Positions 7,885 to 14,509 of a stretch of 14,509 bases of DNA are shown here, one piece after another. The notes below the pieces were generated by a model, which was given only the letters and a program-made list of their open reading frames with translations, did no database searches and had not been told where the DNA came from. This DNA is from Opitutia bacterium UBA953. Lineage in GTDB: Bacteria > Verrucomicrobiota > Verrucomicrobiia > Opitutales > UBA953. Position numbers and translations under genes: made by a program. How positions within the stretch are numbered: the first letter of the stretch is position 1; the number at the start of each line of letters is the position of its first letter. Location: positions 1 through 14,509 of the forward strand of contig DBCR01000050.1 of NCBI GenBank assembly GCA_002293125.1, given 5' to 3'.

Positions 7885-8658
7885 TCAGATGCGGCTGTCG
7901 CGGACGTAGATCTGGTCTTCATCCTCTAGGATGAAGTCCGGCTCGTCGCCGTCGTCGATACGACGGACATCCTTCGAGATCACGAACGTGGAGCCGTCGC
8001 GACTGCGCTTGATCGCCACGTCGGAACGATTGCCACGCGGAAGGACTCCGCCGGCCATGGAGAGGGCCCGACCGAGGGTGAGCGTCTCTTCAGGAGGGAT
8101 GGACACTGGGCCGGGCTTGCCGACATAACCCGAGACGTAGACGCGGCGCTCGGCATAGGTGACAATCGAGATCGTGACCTGGGGCTTCTTGAAATAGACC
8201 CGGAACTGGTTCGACAGCTCGACCTGGGCTTGCGTGAGCGTGAGGCCGGCGACAGGCACGAGCTTCTTGAGGAAGGGAATGTCCACCGTGCCGTCGGAGT
8301 TGATGCGACGTTCGATCTGCGTGTCGGGTTCGTTGATGACCAAGATACGGATGAAGTCGCGGGCACGGAGACGGTAGCTATTCTGGCTGCCGGCTGGCTC
8401 GGCCTGGATCGTCGACGTCGCCACGACATAGTCGGAAGCAGCGGCGACGGGCACGCTGCCAGCGACCTCAGCCGCAACCGGAGCGGTCGCCACGGGAGCA
8501 GGCGCCGCCGAAGGATCGGAAGCCCCGCGCCCAAGGGTGAGGACATTCTCTGGCTCGAAGGAGGCGGAGGTGACCGGGCTGGACCCCGAAGAAGAGCAAG
8601 CGGCCAGCAGGACGACGGCACAGAAAGCACCGAGCAGGCTTTTCAAGACGGAGGACAT
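7885..8658 (-). CDS. polysaccharide export lipoprotein (Wza/OPX family, short form)
   Basis: An outer-membrane-associated export protein that carries polysaccharide from the periplasm to the surface, 257 residues. The N-terminus MSSVLKSLLGAFCAVVLLAAC is a lipoprotein signal with a good lipobox (LAAC, C21). Residues 22-93 are a Ser/Ala/Pro-rich linker. The poly-export domain covers about 94-167 (YRLRARDFIRI, INSDGTVDIPFL, GLTLTQAQVELSNQF, PQVTISIV). One SLBB-type domain follows from about 172 (RRVYVSGYVGKPGPVSIPP, LTLGRALSMAGGV) and the protein ends in an acidic stretch and YVRDSRI. It is much shorter than E. coli Wza (379 residues), lacking the second SLBB domain and the C-terminal amphipathic helix that forms Wza's outer-membrane pore. 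The pore may therefore be supplied by another protein, and the beta-barrel gene just upstream is the obvious candidate. Translation starts after TTTTACTTCC without a Shine-Dalgarno sequence. Confidence 0.93.
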   Translation of the reverse strand: MSSVLKSLLGAFCAVVLLAACSSSGSSPVTSASFEPENVLTLGRGASDPSAAPAPVATAPVAAEVAGSVPVAAASDYVVATSTIQAEPAGSQNSYRLRARDFIRILVINEPDTQIERRINSDGTVDIPFLKKLVPVAGLTLTQAQVELSNQFRVYFKKPQVTISIVTYAERRVYVSGYVGKPGPVSIPPEETLTLGRALSMAGGVLPRGNRSDVAIKRSRDGSTFVISKDVRRIDDGDEPDFILEDEDQIYVRDSRI

Positions 8659-8728
8659 GGAAGTAAAATAGGGAGACCAGGCCTTCCGGTCAACCGGTCC
8701 TGCTCGACCTTACGCCGAAACGTGAGCC
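8659..8728 (-). other. 70-nt gap between the beta-barrel and export lipoprotein genes
   Basis: The longest gap inside the operon. It contains a small CCGG-TTGA-CCGG stem (about 8686-8697) without a T-run, which could slow RNA polymerase or stabilise the mRNA ends, but I would not call it a terminator. I see no promoter with acceptable -35 and -10 boxes, so the downstream genes are probably read through from the beta-barrel promoter. Confidence 0.3.
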
Positions 8729-9973
8729 TCAGTAGCGGAAAGCCGCCGAGAGGGTGAAAGCGTTCGAGGTGTAGGTAGAACTCGCCACGGAAGCCGTGGA
8801 ATCGTTGAGGCTGTAGCTGGCCTGGAAGGTCAGGTGCTTGGAATACTTGTAATCTGCGCCGAGAGTATAGGCGTAGGTATCGACCTGGCTGGTGCTGGCG
8901 AAGACGTCGCTCTTGGTGACCGAGAAATTGAGGTTGAGATCCTCGGAGGCGTTATAGCCGATGCCGTAGGTGTAGTTTTTCGAGGCCATCTGGCTATTGG
9001 TCGAGGAAGCCGTGATGTCGCGGGAGAGCGTCAGCGATTGGCTGAAGCGTTCGGTGAGCTGGTGGCTCAGGTTGACCGAGTAGGAGAGGTCGGAGTCCTT
9101 GGCGGCGCTATCGTAGTGATACTGCGAGTAGCCTACGCGGACGTTACCGTTGAGTTTACCGGATTCGGTGAGCTGTCCCTTCAGGGTGAGGCCGGCAAAG
9201 TTCTTCACGAGCTGCTGGTGGGCAAGCGGCGGCCGAGCTGCGCCGGCCTGGCTGTAGTAGGGGGCGGCGGAGTAATCCGTCACGTCATGCTGCAGGGCCA
9301 AGCCGAAGCTGAGCTTCTCAAAGGCCTGGTAATCAAAGCTGAGCGGCATGGACTTCGTGTTCAGCTCGGTCAGCGTGTTCGTGTTATAGACGAGGTTTGG
9401 GGCCGTACCGGTCGTCACCGGGTCGAGGTATTGATTATAGGAATTCGAGTAACCCAGACCGACGCTGAGCTTCTCCGTTAGCTTGTAGTCGGCACGGAAC
9501 GAATGGGCGTAGCTGGCCTGGCGGACGAGGGTCGCGCCCAGGATGCCGCCGAGGCCCTGCATCTGGAGGTCGTCGTTACGTGCGGTCACGCGATAGGAAG
9601 AATCGACGGACAAGGAAAGCGGGCCGCCGTCGGCGAAGCGGATACCGACAGCCAGGGCGTCGCGGGAATCCTCGAGGTCGGACAAGGTCTTGTCCGTGAA
9701 ATTCACGAAGGTACGCTTGACCGAAATGGTGGCGGAAAGCGCCGAGTCCTTACCGTACTCAAGCAGGAAGCCCGGAGTCACCATCCAGCTGGTGGCGGAC
9801 GTCTTGGTCGAGCTGGAGTAAAGGTTGTCAGTCACTTCGAGGCTGGCGGCAGCGTCGAAGTAGATGTCACAGTCGTTGCCGATCTGGACGAGCGGCGAGG
9901 AAGGAATCCAGTTGGCGCCCTGGACCAGAGCGGAAGCGGTGAGTACCGAGGCAGCGAGGAGGAAGCGAGACAT
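8729..9973 (-). CDS. outer-membrane beta-barrel protein of the exopolysaccharide operon
   Basis: A 414-residue protein, first gene of the operon. MSRFLLAASVLTASALVQGA is a Sec signal peptide, probably cut near residue 20. The mature part is a series of alternating hydrophobic/polar strands rich in Ser, Thr and Tyr, such as KLSVGLGYSNSYNQY, LKGQLTESGKLNGNVRVGY, DSDLSYSVNLSHQLTE and HLTFQASYSLND, with short turns and polar loops. It ends in an aromatic-rich last strand (NAFTLSAAFRY), as outer-membrane barrels do for BAM recognition. It resembles the putative porin-type barrels (beta-barrel porin 2 style) found in exopolysaccharide loci; that family match is my recollection. Placed directly before a short Wza-like protein that lacks a pore helix, it may provide the outer-membrane exit. 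Promoter and start are separated by a C-rich leader with no Shine-Dalgarno sequence. Confidence 0.85.
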   Translation of the reverse strand: MSRFLLAASVLTASALVQGANWIPSSPLVQIGNDCDIYFDAAASLEVTDNLYSSSTKTSATSWMVTPGFLLEYGKDSALSATISVKRTFVNFTDKTLSDLEDSRDALAVGIRFADGGPLSLSVDSSYRVTARNDDLQMQGLGGILGATLVRQASYAHSFRADYKLTEKLSVGLGYSNSYNQYLDPVTTGTAPNLVYNTNTLTELNTKSMPLSFDYQAFEKLSFGLALQHDVTDYSAAPYYSQAGAARPPLAHQQLVKNFAGLTLKGQLTESGKLNGNVRVGYSQYHYDSAAKDSDLSYSVNLSHQLTERFSQSLTLSRDITASSTNSQMASKNYTYGIGYNASEDLNLNFSVTKSDVFASTSQVDTYAYTLGADYKYSKHLTFQASYSLNDSTASVASSTYTSNAFTLSAAFRY

Positions 9974-10000
9974 GGGAGGTGGCTTGGGTTGGGCTTGGGG
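9974..10000 (+). promoter_or_regulatory. G-rich tract abutting the beta-barrel start codon (possible G-quadruplex)
   Basis: On the plus (template) strand the 27 bases next to the start codon hold G-runs at 9974-9976, 9986-9988, 9991-9993 and 9997-10000, with loops of 9, 2 and 3 bases. This is a relaxed G-quadruplex pattern and also an imperfect direct repeat of GGCTTGGG. In the mRNA the same stretch is a C-rich, G-poor leader that would stay unstructured next to the ATG. A role is inferred only. Confidence 0.3.
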
Positions 10001-10008
10001 TTGAATGA

Positions 10009-10037
10009 GAGATAGGCAAATCAGGAGTAGGTATCAA
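10009..10037 (-). promoter_or_regulatory. candidate sigma70-type promoter of the export operon
   Basis: Reading the minus strand, TTGATA (10032-10037; five of six -35 consensus bases) is followed by exactly 17 bases and TATCTC (10009-10014; three of six -10 bases). It lies downstream of the rpoC terminator and would start transcription near base 10002, giving a leader of about 28 nt. The spacing and position are good; the -10 box is weak, so this promoter may need an activator or may not be the true one. Confidence 0.45.
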
Positions 10038-10060
10038 CCCCCAACCGTCAGGAAGTTGCC

Positions 10061-10094
10061 TAAAACAAAGCCCCCACCCTTGCGGGCGGGGGCT
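10061..10094 (-). terminator. intrinsic terminator of rpoC
   Basis: On the minus strand AGCCCCCGCCC pairs with GGGTGGGGGCT over 11 pairs, including one G-U pair, closed by a GCAA (GNRA-type) tetraloop at 10080-10083, followed by TTGTTTTA. It begins 23 bases after the rpoC stop. A very GC-rich stem, a stable loop and a T-run together make a strong Rho-independent terminator. It separates the RNA polymerase operon from the export operon. Confidence 0.9.
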
Positions 10095-10117
10095 GATTCC
10101 CATCCTCGACGCTCCGC

Positions 10118-13100
10118 TTAAGCAGAAGTCGGGGTCTGGAAGACGCGAATGCGACGATATGCAGGCAAACCTGTGCCAGCAGGGACGAGGTGACCCATGA
10201 TCACGTTCTCCTTGAAGCCGGTCAGGTTGTCGCGCTTGGCCATCGTGGCGGCATCAGTCAGGACTCGGGTCGTCTCCTGGAAGGAGGCGGCCGAGATGAA
10301 GGACTCGGTCTCGAGGGAAGCCTTGGTGATGCCAAGGAGGATCGGCTCGGATTCGGCAATCTGACCGCCGCGCTCGTTGATCGAACGGTTGTTCTCCGCG
10401 AGGAGAGTGCGGTCGACATGTTCGCCCCAGAGGTAATCGGAGTCGCCCGGCTCGGTGATGCGGACCTTGCGGAGCATGCGCGAGACGATGATTTCGATGT
10501 GCTTGTCGTTGATGACGACGCCCTGGGTACGGTAGACCTTCTGAATTTCGGTGATGAGGTAATCCTGCACCTTGGACTGGCCCAGGATGTCGAGGATGTC
10601 ATGCGGGTCGACGGCACCGTCCGTGAGGACCTGGCCCTGCTTCACCTTGTCGCCGGCGGCGACAATGATGTGCTTGCCGTGCGGAATGAGGTGCTCCTCT
10701 TCGCGGCCGATGGAGTCGGAGATCACGAGGCGCTTCTTGCCACGAATGGAAGGCTCGAAGCGAACCGCGCCGTCGATCTTGGCGATCTCGGCGGCGTCCT
10801 TCGGGGGACGGGCCTCGAAGAGCTCGGAGATGCGCGGCAGACCGGCGGTGATGTCCTGCGTCTTGGCGGCCTGGCGGGGGATCTTGGCGACGATAGAGCC
10901 GCGGCTGACCTTGTCGCCTTCGTCCACTTCGACGCGGGCGCCGGCGGGGATCGAGAAGGAACCGACTTCCTTGCCGTTGGCGCCGATGATCTGAATCTGG
11001 GGATTCTGTTCGTCGGAGTGTTCGATGACGGACTTGTAGAACGTGTTGTTCGACGGGTCGCGCTCTTCGGTGAACGTCACGCCGGAGATCATGTCGACGA
11101 GACGGATCTTGCCGTCGCCATTGGCGATGATCGGGGTGGAGTTAGGATCCCAGGCGGCGATGAGGACGCCCCTGTCGACCGGCTTGCCGTCCTCGACACC
11201 GACGACGGAGCCGGCGACGATACGGTATTCCTCGGTCGGCGAACCAGCCTCGTTGAGGAGGCGAATCGAGCCGTTGCCGTTGACGGCGATGAACTTGTCC
11301 CCGACGGAGACCGTGGTGAGGTCGACGTACTGGACGAGGCCCTTGCCCTTGGACTTGATTTCCGGGGTCTTCAGCTGAGCGACGCCACCGATGTGGAACG
11401 TACGCATGGTGAGCTGGGTGCCCGGCTCGCCGATGGACTGGGCGGCGATGATACCGACCGCGGTACCGCGTTCGACCATGCGGCCGGTCGAAGGATCGAG
11501 GCCGTAGGAGGTGGGCGGAATCGCGTTCACGTTCATGTGCGTGAGCGGAGAGAGGACCTTCACGCGGTCGAGACCGACGGTCTCGATGCGCTTGGCGGCG
11601 ATTTCGTCGATGAGCACGGCGGCCTTCACGATGACTTCGGAAGGATTGAGCGGGTTCGTGACGTCTTCGGACGGGCAGCGGCCCACGATGCGCTCAGAGA
11701 GCGACACCAAGAGTTCGTCACCGTCGTAGATCGGGGTCTTCCACACGCCGTTAGGAATGTGAACATGGACGCGGTCGACGCCGGCGTCGCGCAGCTTCGC
11801 GATGAGCTCTTCGGTGAGAGGAGCTTCGGACTTAGCGAGAGCCTTGACGGCGCCGGAAGGATTCGGGACATCGGCGGCCAGGTGACGGCCGAGGGAGGCG
11901 TCTCCGAGCGTGATGACTTCGGAGCCGGGGGCGACGTCGCGGGAGTCCGTGACGATCACATCCATGGCCACGTCGCAAAGCTTACGGGTCATGTAACCCG
12001 CGTCGGCGGTCTTCAGCGCGGTGTCGGACAGGCCCTTACGGGCGCCGTGCGTCGAGATGAAGTACTCAAGGACCGAGAGACCTTCGCGGAAGGACGAGAG
12101 GATCGGGCGTTCGATGATTTCGCCAGACGGCTTGGCCATCAGGCCACGGGCGCCGCAAAGCTGCTTCACCTGGGCCTTGTTACCACGGGCGCCGGAGTCC
12201 ATGAGGACGTAGACCGGGTTGATGAGCATGCGGTGGGAATGGCGAGGATCGCCCTTCTTCACGCCGGCCACCTTCGCGGACTGGGAGAGCGTCGTGTACA
12301 CCGACTGCGCGATGGCATCGGTAGCGCCGGACCAGGTATCGACGACCTTGTTACGACGTTCGTCGTTGGTGATCGTGCCGGATTCGTTCTGGCGCTGGAA
12401 TTCGCGGACCTTCGCGGTGGCTTCGCGGACAAGGCCTTCCTTTTCCTTCGGATAGATCATGTCGTTCACGCCGATGGAAATACCGGCCTTGGTCGCGATG
12501 CGGAAGCCGGTCTCCTTGAGCGCGTCGAGGACCGGGATCGAAGCCTCGCGGCCGCAATGCTTATAGGTCTTCAGGATCAGGTCGCCGAGCTGGCCCTTCT
12601 TCACGGTCTCGTTGAAGAAACCGAGTTCGGCAGGCCAGATGGTGTTGAAGATGATGCGTCCGACCGTGGTGACGATCGTGCTACCCGTGGCTTCGCCGTG
12701 AACCGTCTTGCGATTGAAGTCGGGGTTGGCGAAACGGACCCAGTCATGCAGGTGGAGGGAACCTTCGGCTTCGGCGAACGTCGCCTCGGACACGGAGCCC
12801 AGCACCGGGAGGTGGGTGTTGGCCGCCGGCTTATCGGCGGGTTCGAGCGTCAGGTAGTAGGCACCGAGCACGATGTCCTGGGACGGCGTGAGAATCGGCT
12901 TACCGCTGGACGGCGAGAAGATGTTGTTCGTAGACATCATCAGGAGCTTGCACTCCATGATGGCTTCCAGGGACAGCGGGACGTGGACGGCCATCTGGTC
13001 ACCGTCGAAGTCCGCGTTGTAAGCGGTACAGACGAGCGGGTGCAGGCGGATCGCGTCACCCTCGATGAGGATGGGCTCGAAGGCCTGGATGGAGAGACGG

Positions 13101-14452
13101 TGGAGCGTCGGCGCGCGATTGAGGAACACCGGGTGACCCTTGGTCACTTCTTCCAGAATATCCCAGACTTCGGGCTTCTTCTGCTCGATGTGCTTGCGGG
13201 CACCGCGAACGGTGTGGGCGAAGCCCAGTTCCTTAAGGCGACGGATGATGAAGGGCTCGAAGAGGACGAGAGCCATCTTCTTCGGGAGACCGCACTGGTT
13301 GAGCTTAAGCTCAGGACCGATGACGATGACGGAGCGGCCGGAGTAATCGACGCGCTTACCGAGAAGGTTCTGGCGGAAACGGCCGTGCTTTCCCTTCAGC
13401 ATGTCCGAGATGGATTTCAGCTGACGATCGCGATCCTTGACCGGCTTGCCGTGGCGGCCGTTGTCGAGGAGAGCGTCGACGGCTTCCTGGAGCATGCGCA
13501 TTTCATTATGGATGATGACGTCGGGCGTCTTCATCTGGATGAGCTGCTTCAGGCGGTTATTGCGGTTGATGACGCGACGATAGAGATCGTTCAAGTCGGA
13601 GGTGGCGAAACGGCCGCCTTCGAGAGGAACGAGCGGACGGAGGTCCGGAGGAATGACCGGCAGCACCGTCAGGATCATGTGCTCAGGGCGCTTGCCCGAA
13701 GCCAGGAATCCCTGGATGATCTTCATGCGACGAGCGATCTTCTTCTTGATCTGCTTGGAGCGCGTGGAGCGAAGCTGGTCGCGGAGGTTCTCGACCGTGG
13801 AGGCGAGATCCATCTTCTTGAGAAGCTGCTGGAGGGCTTCGGCACCCATGCGGGCCTTGAAAGCGTCAGGACCGTGCTGTTCGACGGCGCGGCGGTAGGA
13901 TTCCTCGTCGAGGAGTTCCTTCTCTTCCATGCCGGTAGCGCCCGGATCGACGACCAGGTACTTCTGGTAGTAGATGACCTGCTCGAGCTGGCGCGTGGTC
14001 ATGTCGAGCATCAGCGACAGACGGCTGGGCATGCTCTTCAGGAACCAGATGTGGGAGACCGGGATGGCGAGGCGGATGTAGCCCATGCGCTCGCGACGGA
14101 CGCGGGAGACGGTGACTTCGACGCCGCACTTATCGCAGACGACGTCCTTATACTTAACCTTCTTGTACTTACCGCAGTAGCACTCGTAGTCGCGGACCGG
14201 TCCGAAGATGCGCTGGCAGAAGAGGCCGTTCGGCTCGGGCTTGAACGAGCGGTAGTTGATGGTCTCAGGGCTCTTTACTTCCTTGAGGCCCTTGACCTTG
14301 CGGTTGCCGTGTTCGTCGAGTTCGTCGAGGAACTGTTCGCCCGTCCATTGGACGATCTCCTCGGGAGAGGCGATCGAGATGGAGACGAAATCGAAGGACT
14401 GTTCCTTCGTCTCGTTGGCGGTGAACTCGGGGGTGTGCTCCGGGTTGATCAT
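10118..14452 (-). CDS. rpoC: DNA-directed RNA polymerase subunit beta'
   Basis: The 1444-residue catalytic beta' subunit, complete. Zinc site 1 is intact: C91, C93, C106, C109. The active-site motif NADFDGD spans 479-485, with Mg-binding D481, D483 and D485. The bridge-helix/trigger-loop region is present (AVGIIAAQSIGEPGTQLTMRTFHIGG, ending at 1023), followed by an SI3-type insertion at about 1025-1190 and the conserved QDITAGLPRISELFEAR. The C-terminal part (INDKHIEIIVSRMLRK, SFISAASFQETTRVL) is standard and the tail is shorter than in E. coli. Two oddities are visible: an 18-residue insertion at about 37-56, and the second zinc site has lost all its cysteines (C814, C888, C895 and C898 of E. 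coli correspond to about D839, H972, P979 and S982), with about 60 extra residues at 851-911. The ATG at 14452 starts MINPEHTPEF; no good Shine-Dalgarno sequence precedes it. rpoC usually follows rpoB. Confidence 0.98.
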   Translation of the reverse strand: MINPEHTPEFTANETKEQSFDFVSISIASPEEIVQWTGEQFLDELDEHGNRKVKGLKEVKSPETINYRSFKPEPNGLFCQRIFGPVRDYECYCGKYKKVKYKDVVCDKCGVEVTVSRVRRERMGYIRLAIPVSHIWFLKSMPSRLSLMLDMTTRQLEQVIYYQKYLVVDPGATGMEEKELLDEESYRRAVEQHGPDAFKARMGAEALQQLLKKMDLASTVENLRDQLRSTRSKQIKKKIARRMKIIQGFLASGKRPEHMILTVLPVIPPDLRPLVPLEGGRFATSDLNDLYRRVINRNNRLKQLIQMKTPDVIIHNEMRMLQEAVDALLDNGRHGKPVKDRDRQLKSISDMLKGKHGRFRQNLLGKRVDYSGRSVIVIGPELKLNQCGLPKKMALVLFEPFIIRRLKELGFAHTVRGARKHIEQKKPEVWDILEEVTKGHPVFLNRAPTLHRLSIQAFEPILIEGDAIRLHPLVCTAYNADFDGDQMAVHVPLSLEAIMECKLLMMSTNNIFSPSSGKPILTPSQDIVLGAYYLTLEPADKPAANTHLPVLGSVSEATFAEAEGSLHLHDWVRFANPDFNRKTVHGEATGSTIVTTVGRIIFNTIWPAELGFFNETVKKGQLGDLILKTYKHCGREASIPVLDALKETGFRIATKAGISIGVNDMIYPKEKEGLVREATAKVREFQRQNESGTITNDERRNKVVDTWSGATDAIAQSVYTTLSQSAKVAGVKKGDPRHSHRMLINPVYVLMDSGARGNKAQVKQLCGARGLMAKPSGEIIERPILSSFREGLSVLEYFISTHGARKGLSDTALKTADAGYMTRKLCDVAMDVIVTDSRDVAPGSEVITLGDASLGRHLAADVPNPSGAVKALAKSEAPLTEELIAKLRDAGVDRVHVHIPNGVWKTPIYDGDELLVSLSERIVGRCPSEDVTNPLNPSEVIVKAAVLIDEIAAKRIETVGLDRVKVLSPLTHMNVNAIPPTSYGLDPSTGRMVERGTAVGIIAAQSIGEPGTQLTMRTFHIGGVAQLKTPEIKSKGKGLVQYVDLTTVSVGDKFIAVNGNGSIRLLNEAGSPTEEYRIVAGSVVGVEDGKPVDRGVLIAAWDPNSTPIIANGDGKIRLVDMISGVTFTEERDPSNNTFYKSVIEHSDEQNPQIQIIGANGKEVGSFSIPAGARVEVDEGDKVSRGSIVAKIPRQAAKTQDITAGLPRISELFEARPPKDAAEIAKIDGAVRFEPSIRGKKRLVISDSIGREEEHLIPHGKHIIVAAGDKVKQGQVLTDGAVDPHDILDILGQSKVQDYLITEIQKVYRTQGVVINDKHIEIIVSRMLRKVRITEPGDSDYLWGEHVDRTLLAENNRSINERGGQIAESEPILLGITKASLETESFISAASFQETTRVLTDAATMAKRDNLTGFKENVIMGHLVPAGTGLPAYRRIRVFQTPTSA

Positions 14453-14509
14453 GTCTGTTAAGGTCTAGGTGTGGTGGCGTCGGACGTTCAGTTACGATCC
14501 GGGGTGGGG
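14453..14509 (-). other. region upstream of rpoC, possible 3' end of rpoB
   Basis: Only 57 bases are visible. On the minus strand one frame reads P-T-P-D-R-N and then TGA (14488-14490), which could be the last codons of rpoB, with about 35 bases to the rpoC start. TAA at 14493-14495 closes a second frame. The assignment rests on the usual rpoB-rpoC order, since the visible part is too short to recognise. Confidence 0.25.

Noticed and set aside
6841..7929. A 362-codon open frame antisense to the BY-kinase gene
   Set aside because: Also in codon register with the real gene and biased in composition; no recognisable motif, and the other strand has complete kinase motifs.
8686..8697. CCGG-TTGA-CCGG stem as an intra-operon terminator
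   Set aside because: Only a 4-5 bp stem with no T-run; the downstream genes lack an evident promoter of their own.
10190..14461. A 1423-codon open frame antisense to rpoC
   Set aside because: It is exactly in register with the rpoC codons and open only because TTA, CTA and TCA are avoided; the translation is Asp/Val/Arg/Gly-rich without domains, while the opposite strand is unmistakably rpoC.
1..14509. CRISPR, mobile element or defence system
   Set aside because: No regular spaced repeats, transposase, integrase, toxin-antitoxin pair, nuclease or helicase gene was seen; all sizeable genes are accounted for by core or envelope functions or by the uncharacterised pair.

Overview
This 14.5 kb GC-rich window reads as bacterial chromosome from a Gram-negative, diderm organism. 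The evidence for two membranes is two lipobox lipoproteins, an outer-membrane beta-barrel protein, a Wza-type export lipoprotein and a Wzc-type tyrosine kinase. The RNA polymerase beta' subunit carries the SI3 insertion, which is typical of Gram-negative phyla. My best guess is Verrucomicrobiota (Opitutae-like). This is inference from the overall look of the proteins and not a database result.

Layout from left to right: (1) 2-832 (+), a LysR-type regulator lacking its N-terminus at the window edge. (2) 833-2881 (-), a coupled pair: an uncharacterised 482-residue soluble protein and, 3 nt downstream, a small polytopic membrane protein. The stop codon of the membrane protein gene abuts the LysR stop codon. 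(3) 3007-4812 (+), a full-length 67K-type SppA signal peptide peptidase, divergent from the 482-residue gene. (4) 4819-9973 (-), a tight four-gene envelope/exopolysaccharide operon in the order beta-barrel protein, polysaccharide export lipoprotein, BY-kinase/co-polymerase, M48 metalloprotease lipoprotein. It has a candidate sigma70-type promoter at 10009-10037. (5) 10118-14452 (-), complete rpoC followed by a strong intrinsic terminator. The last 57 bases lie upstream of rpoC and may contain the end of rpoB.

The envelope operon makes sense as one machine. The kinase/co-polymerase spans the inner membrane and controls chain length, the export lipoprotein spans the periplasm and outer membrane, the beta-barrel protein probably helps at the outer surface, and the lipoprotein protease could do quality control on that outer-membrane assembly. 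No glycosyltransferase, flippase or polymerase is present, so the sugar-building genes must lie elsewhere.

I found no CRISPR array, transposon, tRNA, rRNA or recognisable defence system. The most notable points are: RpoC has lost all four cysteines of its second zinc site and gained an insert of about 60 residues there; the tyrosine kinase has a tyrosine/glycine-rich N-terminal tail in addition to the usual C-terminal tyrosine cluster; nearly every start codon is preceded by a pyrimidine run and not by a Shine-Dalgarno sequence; and the 482-residue protein family is uncharacterised.
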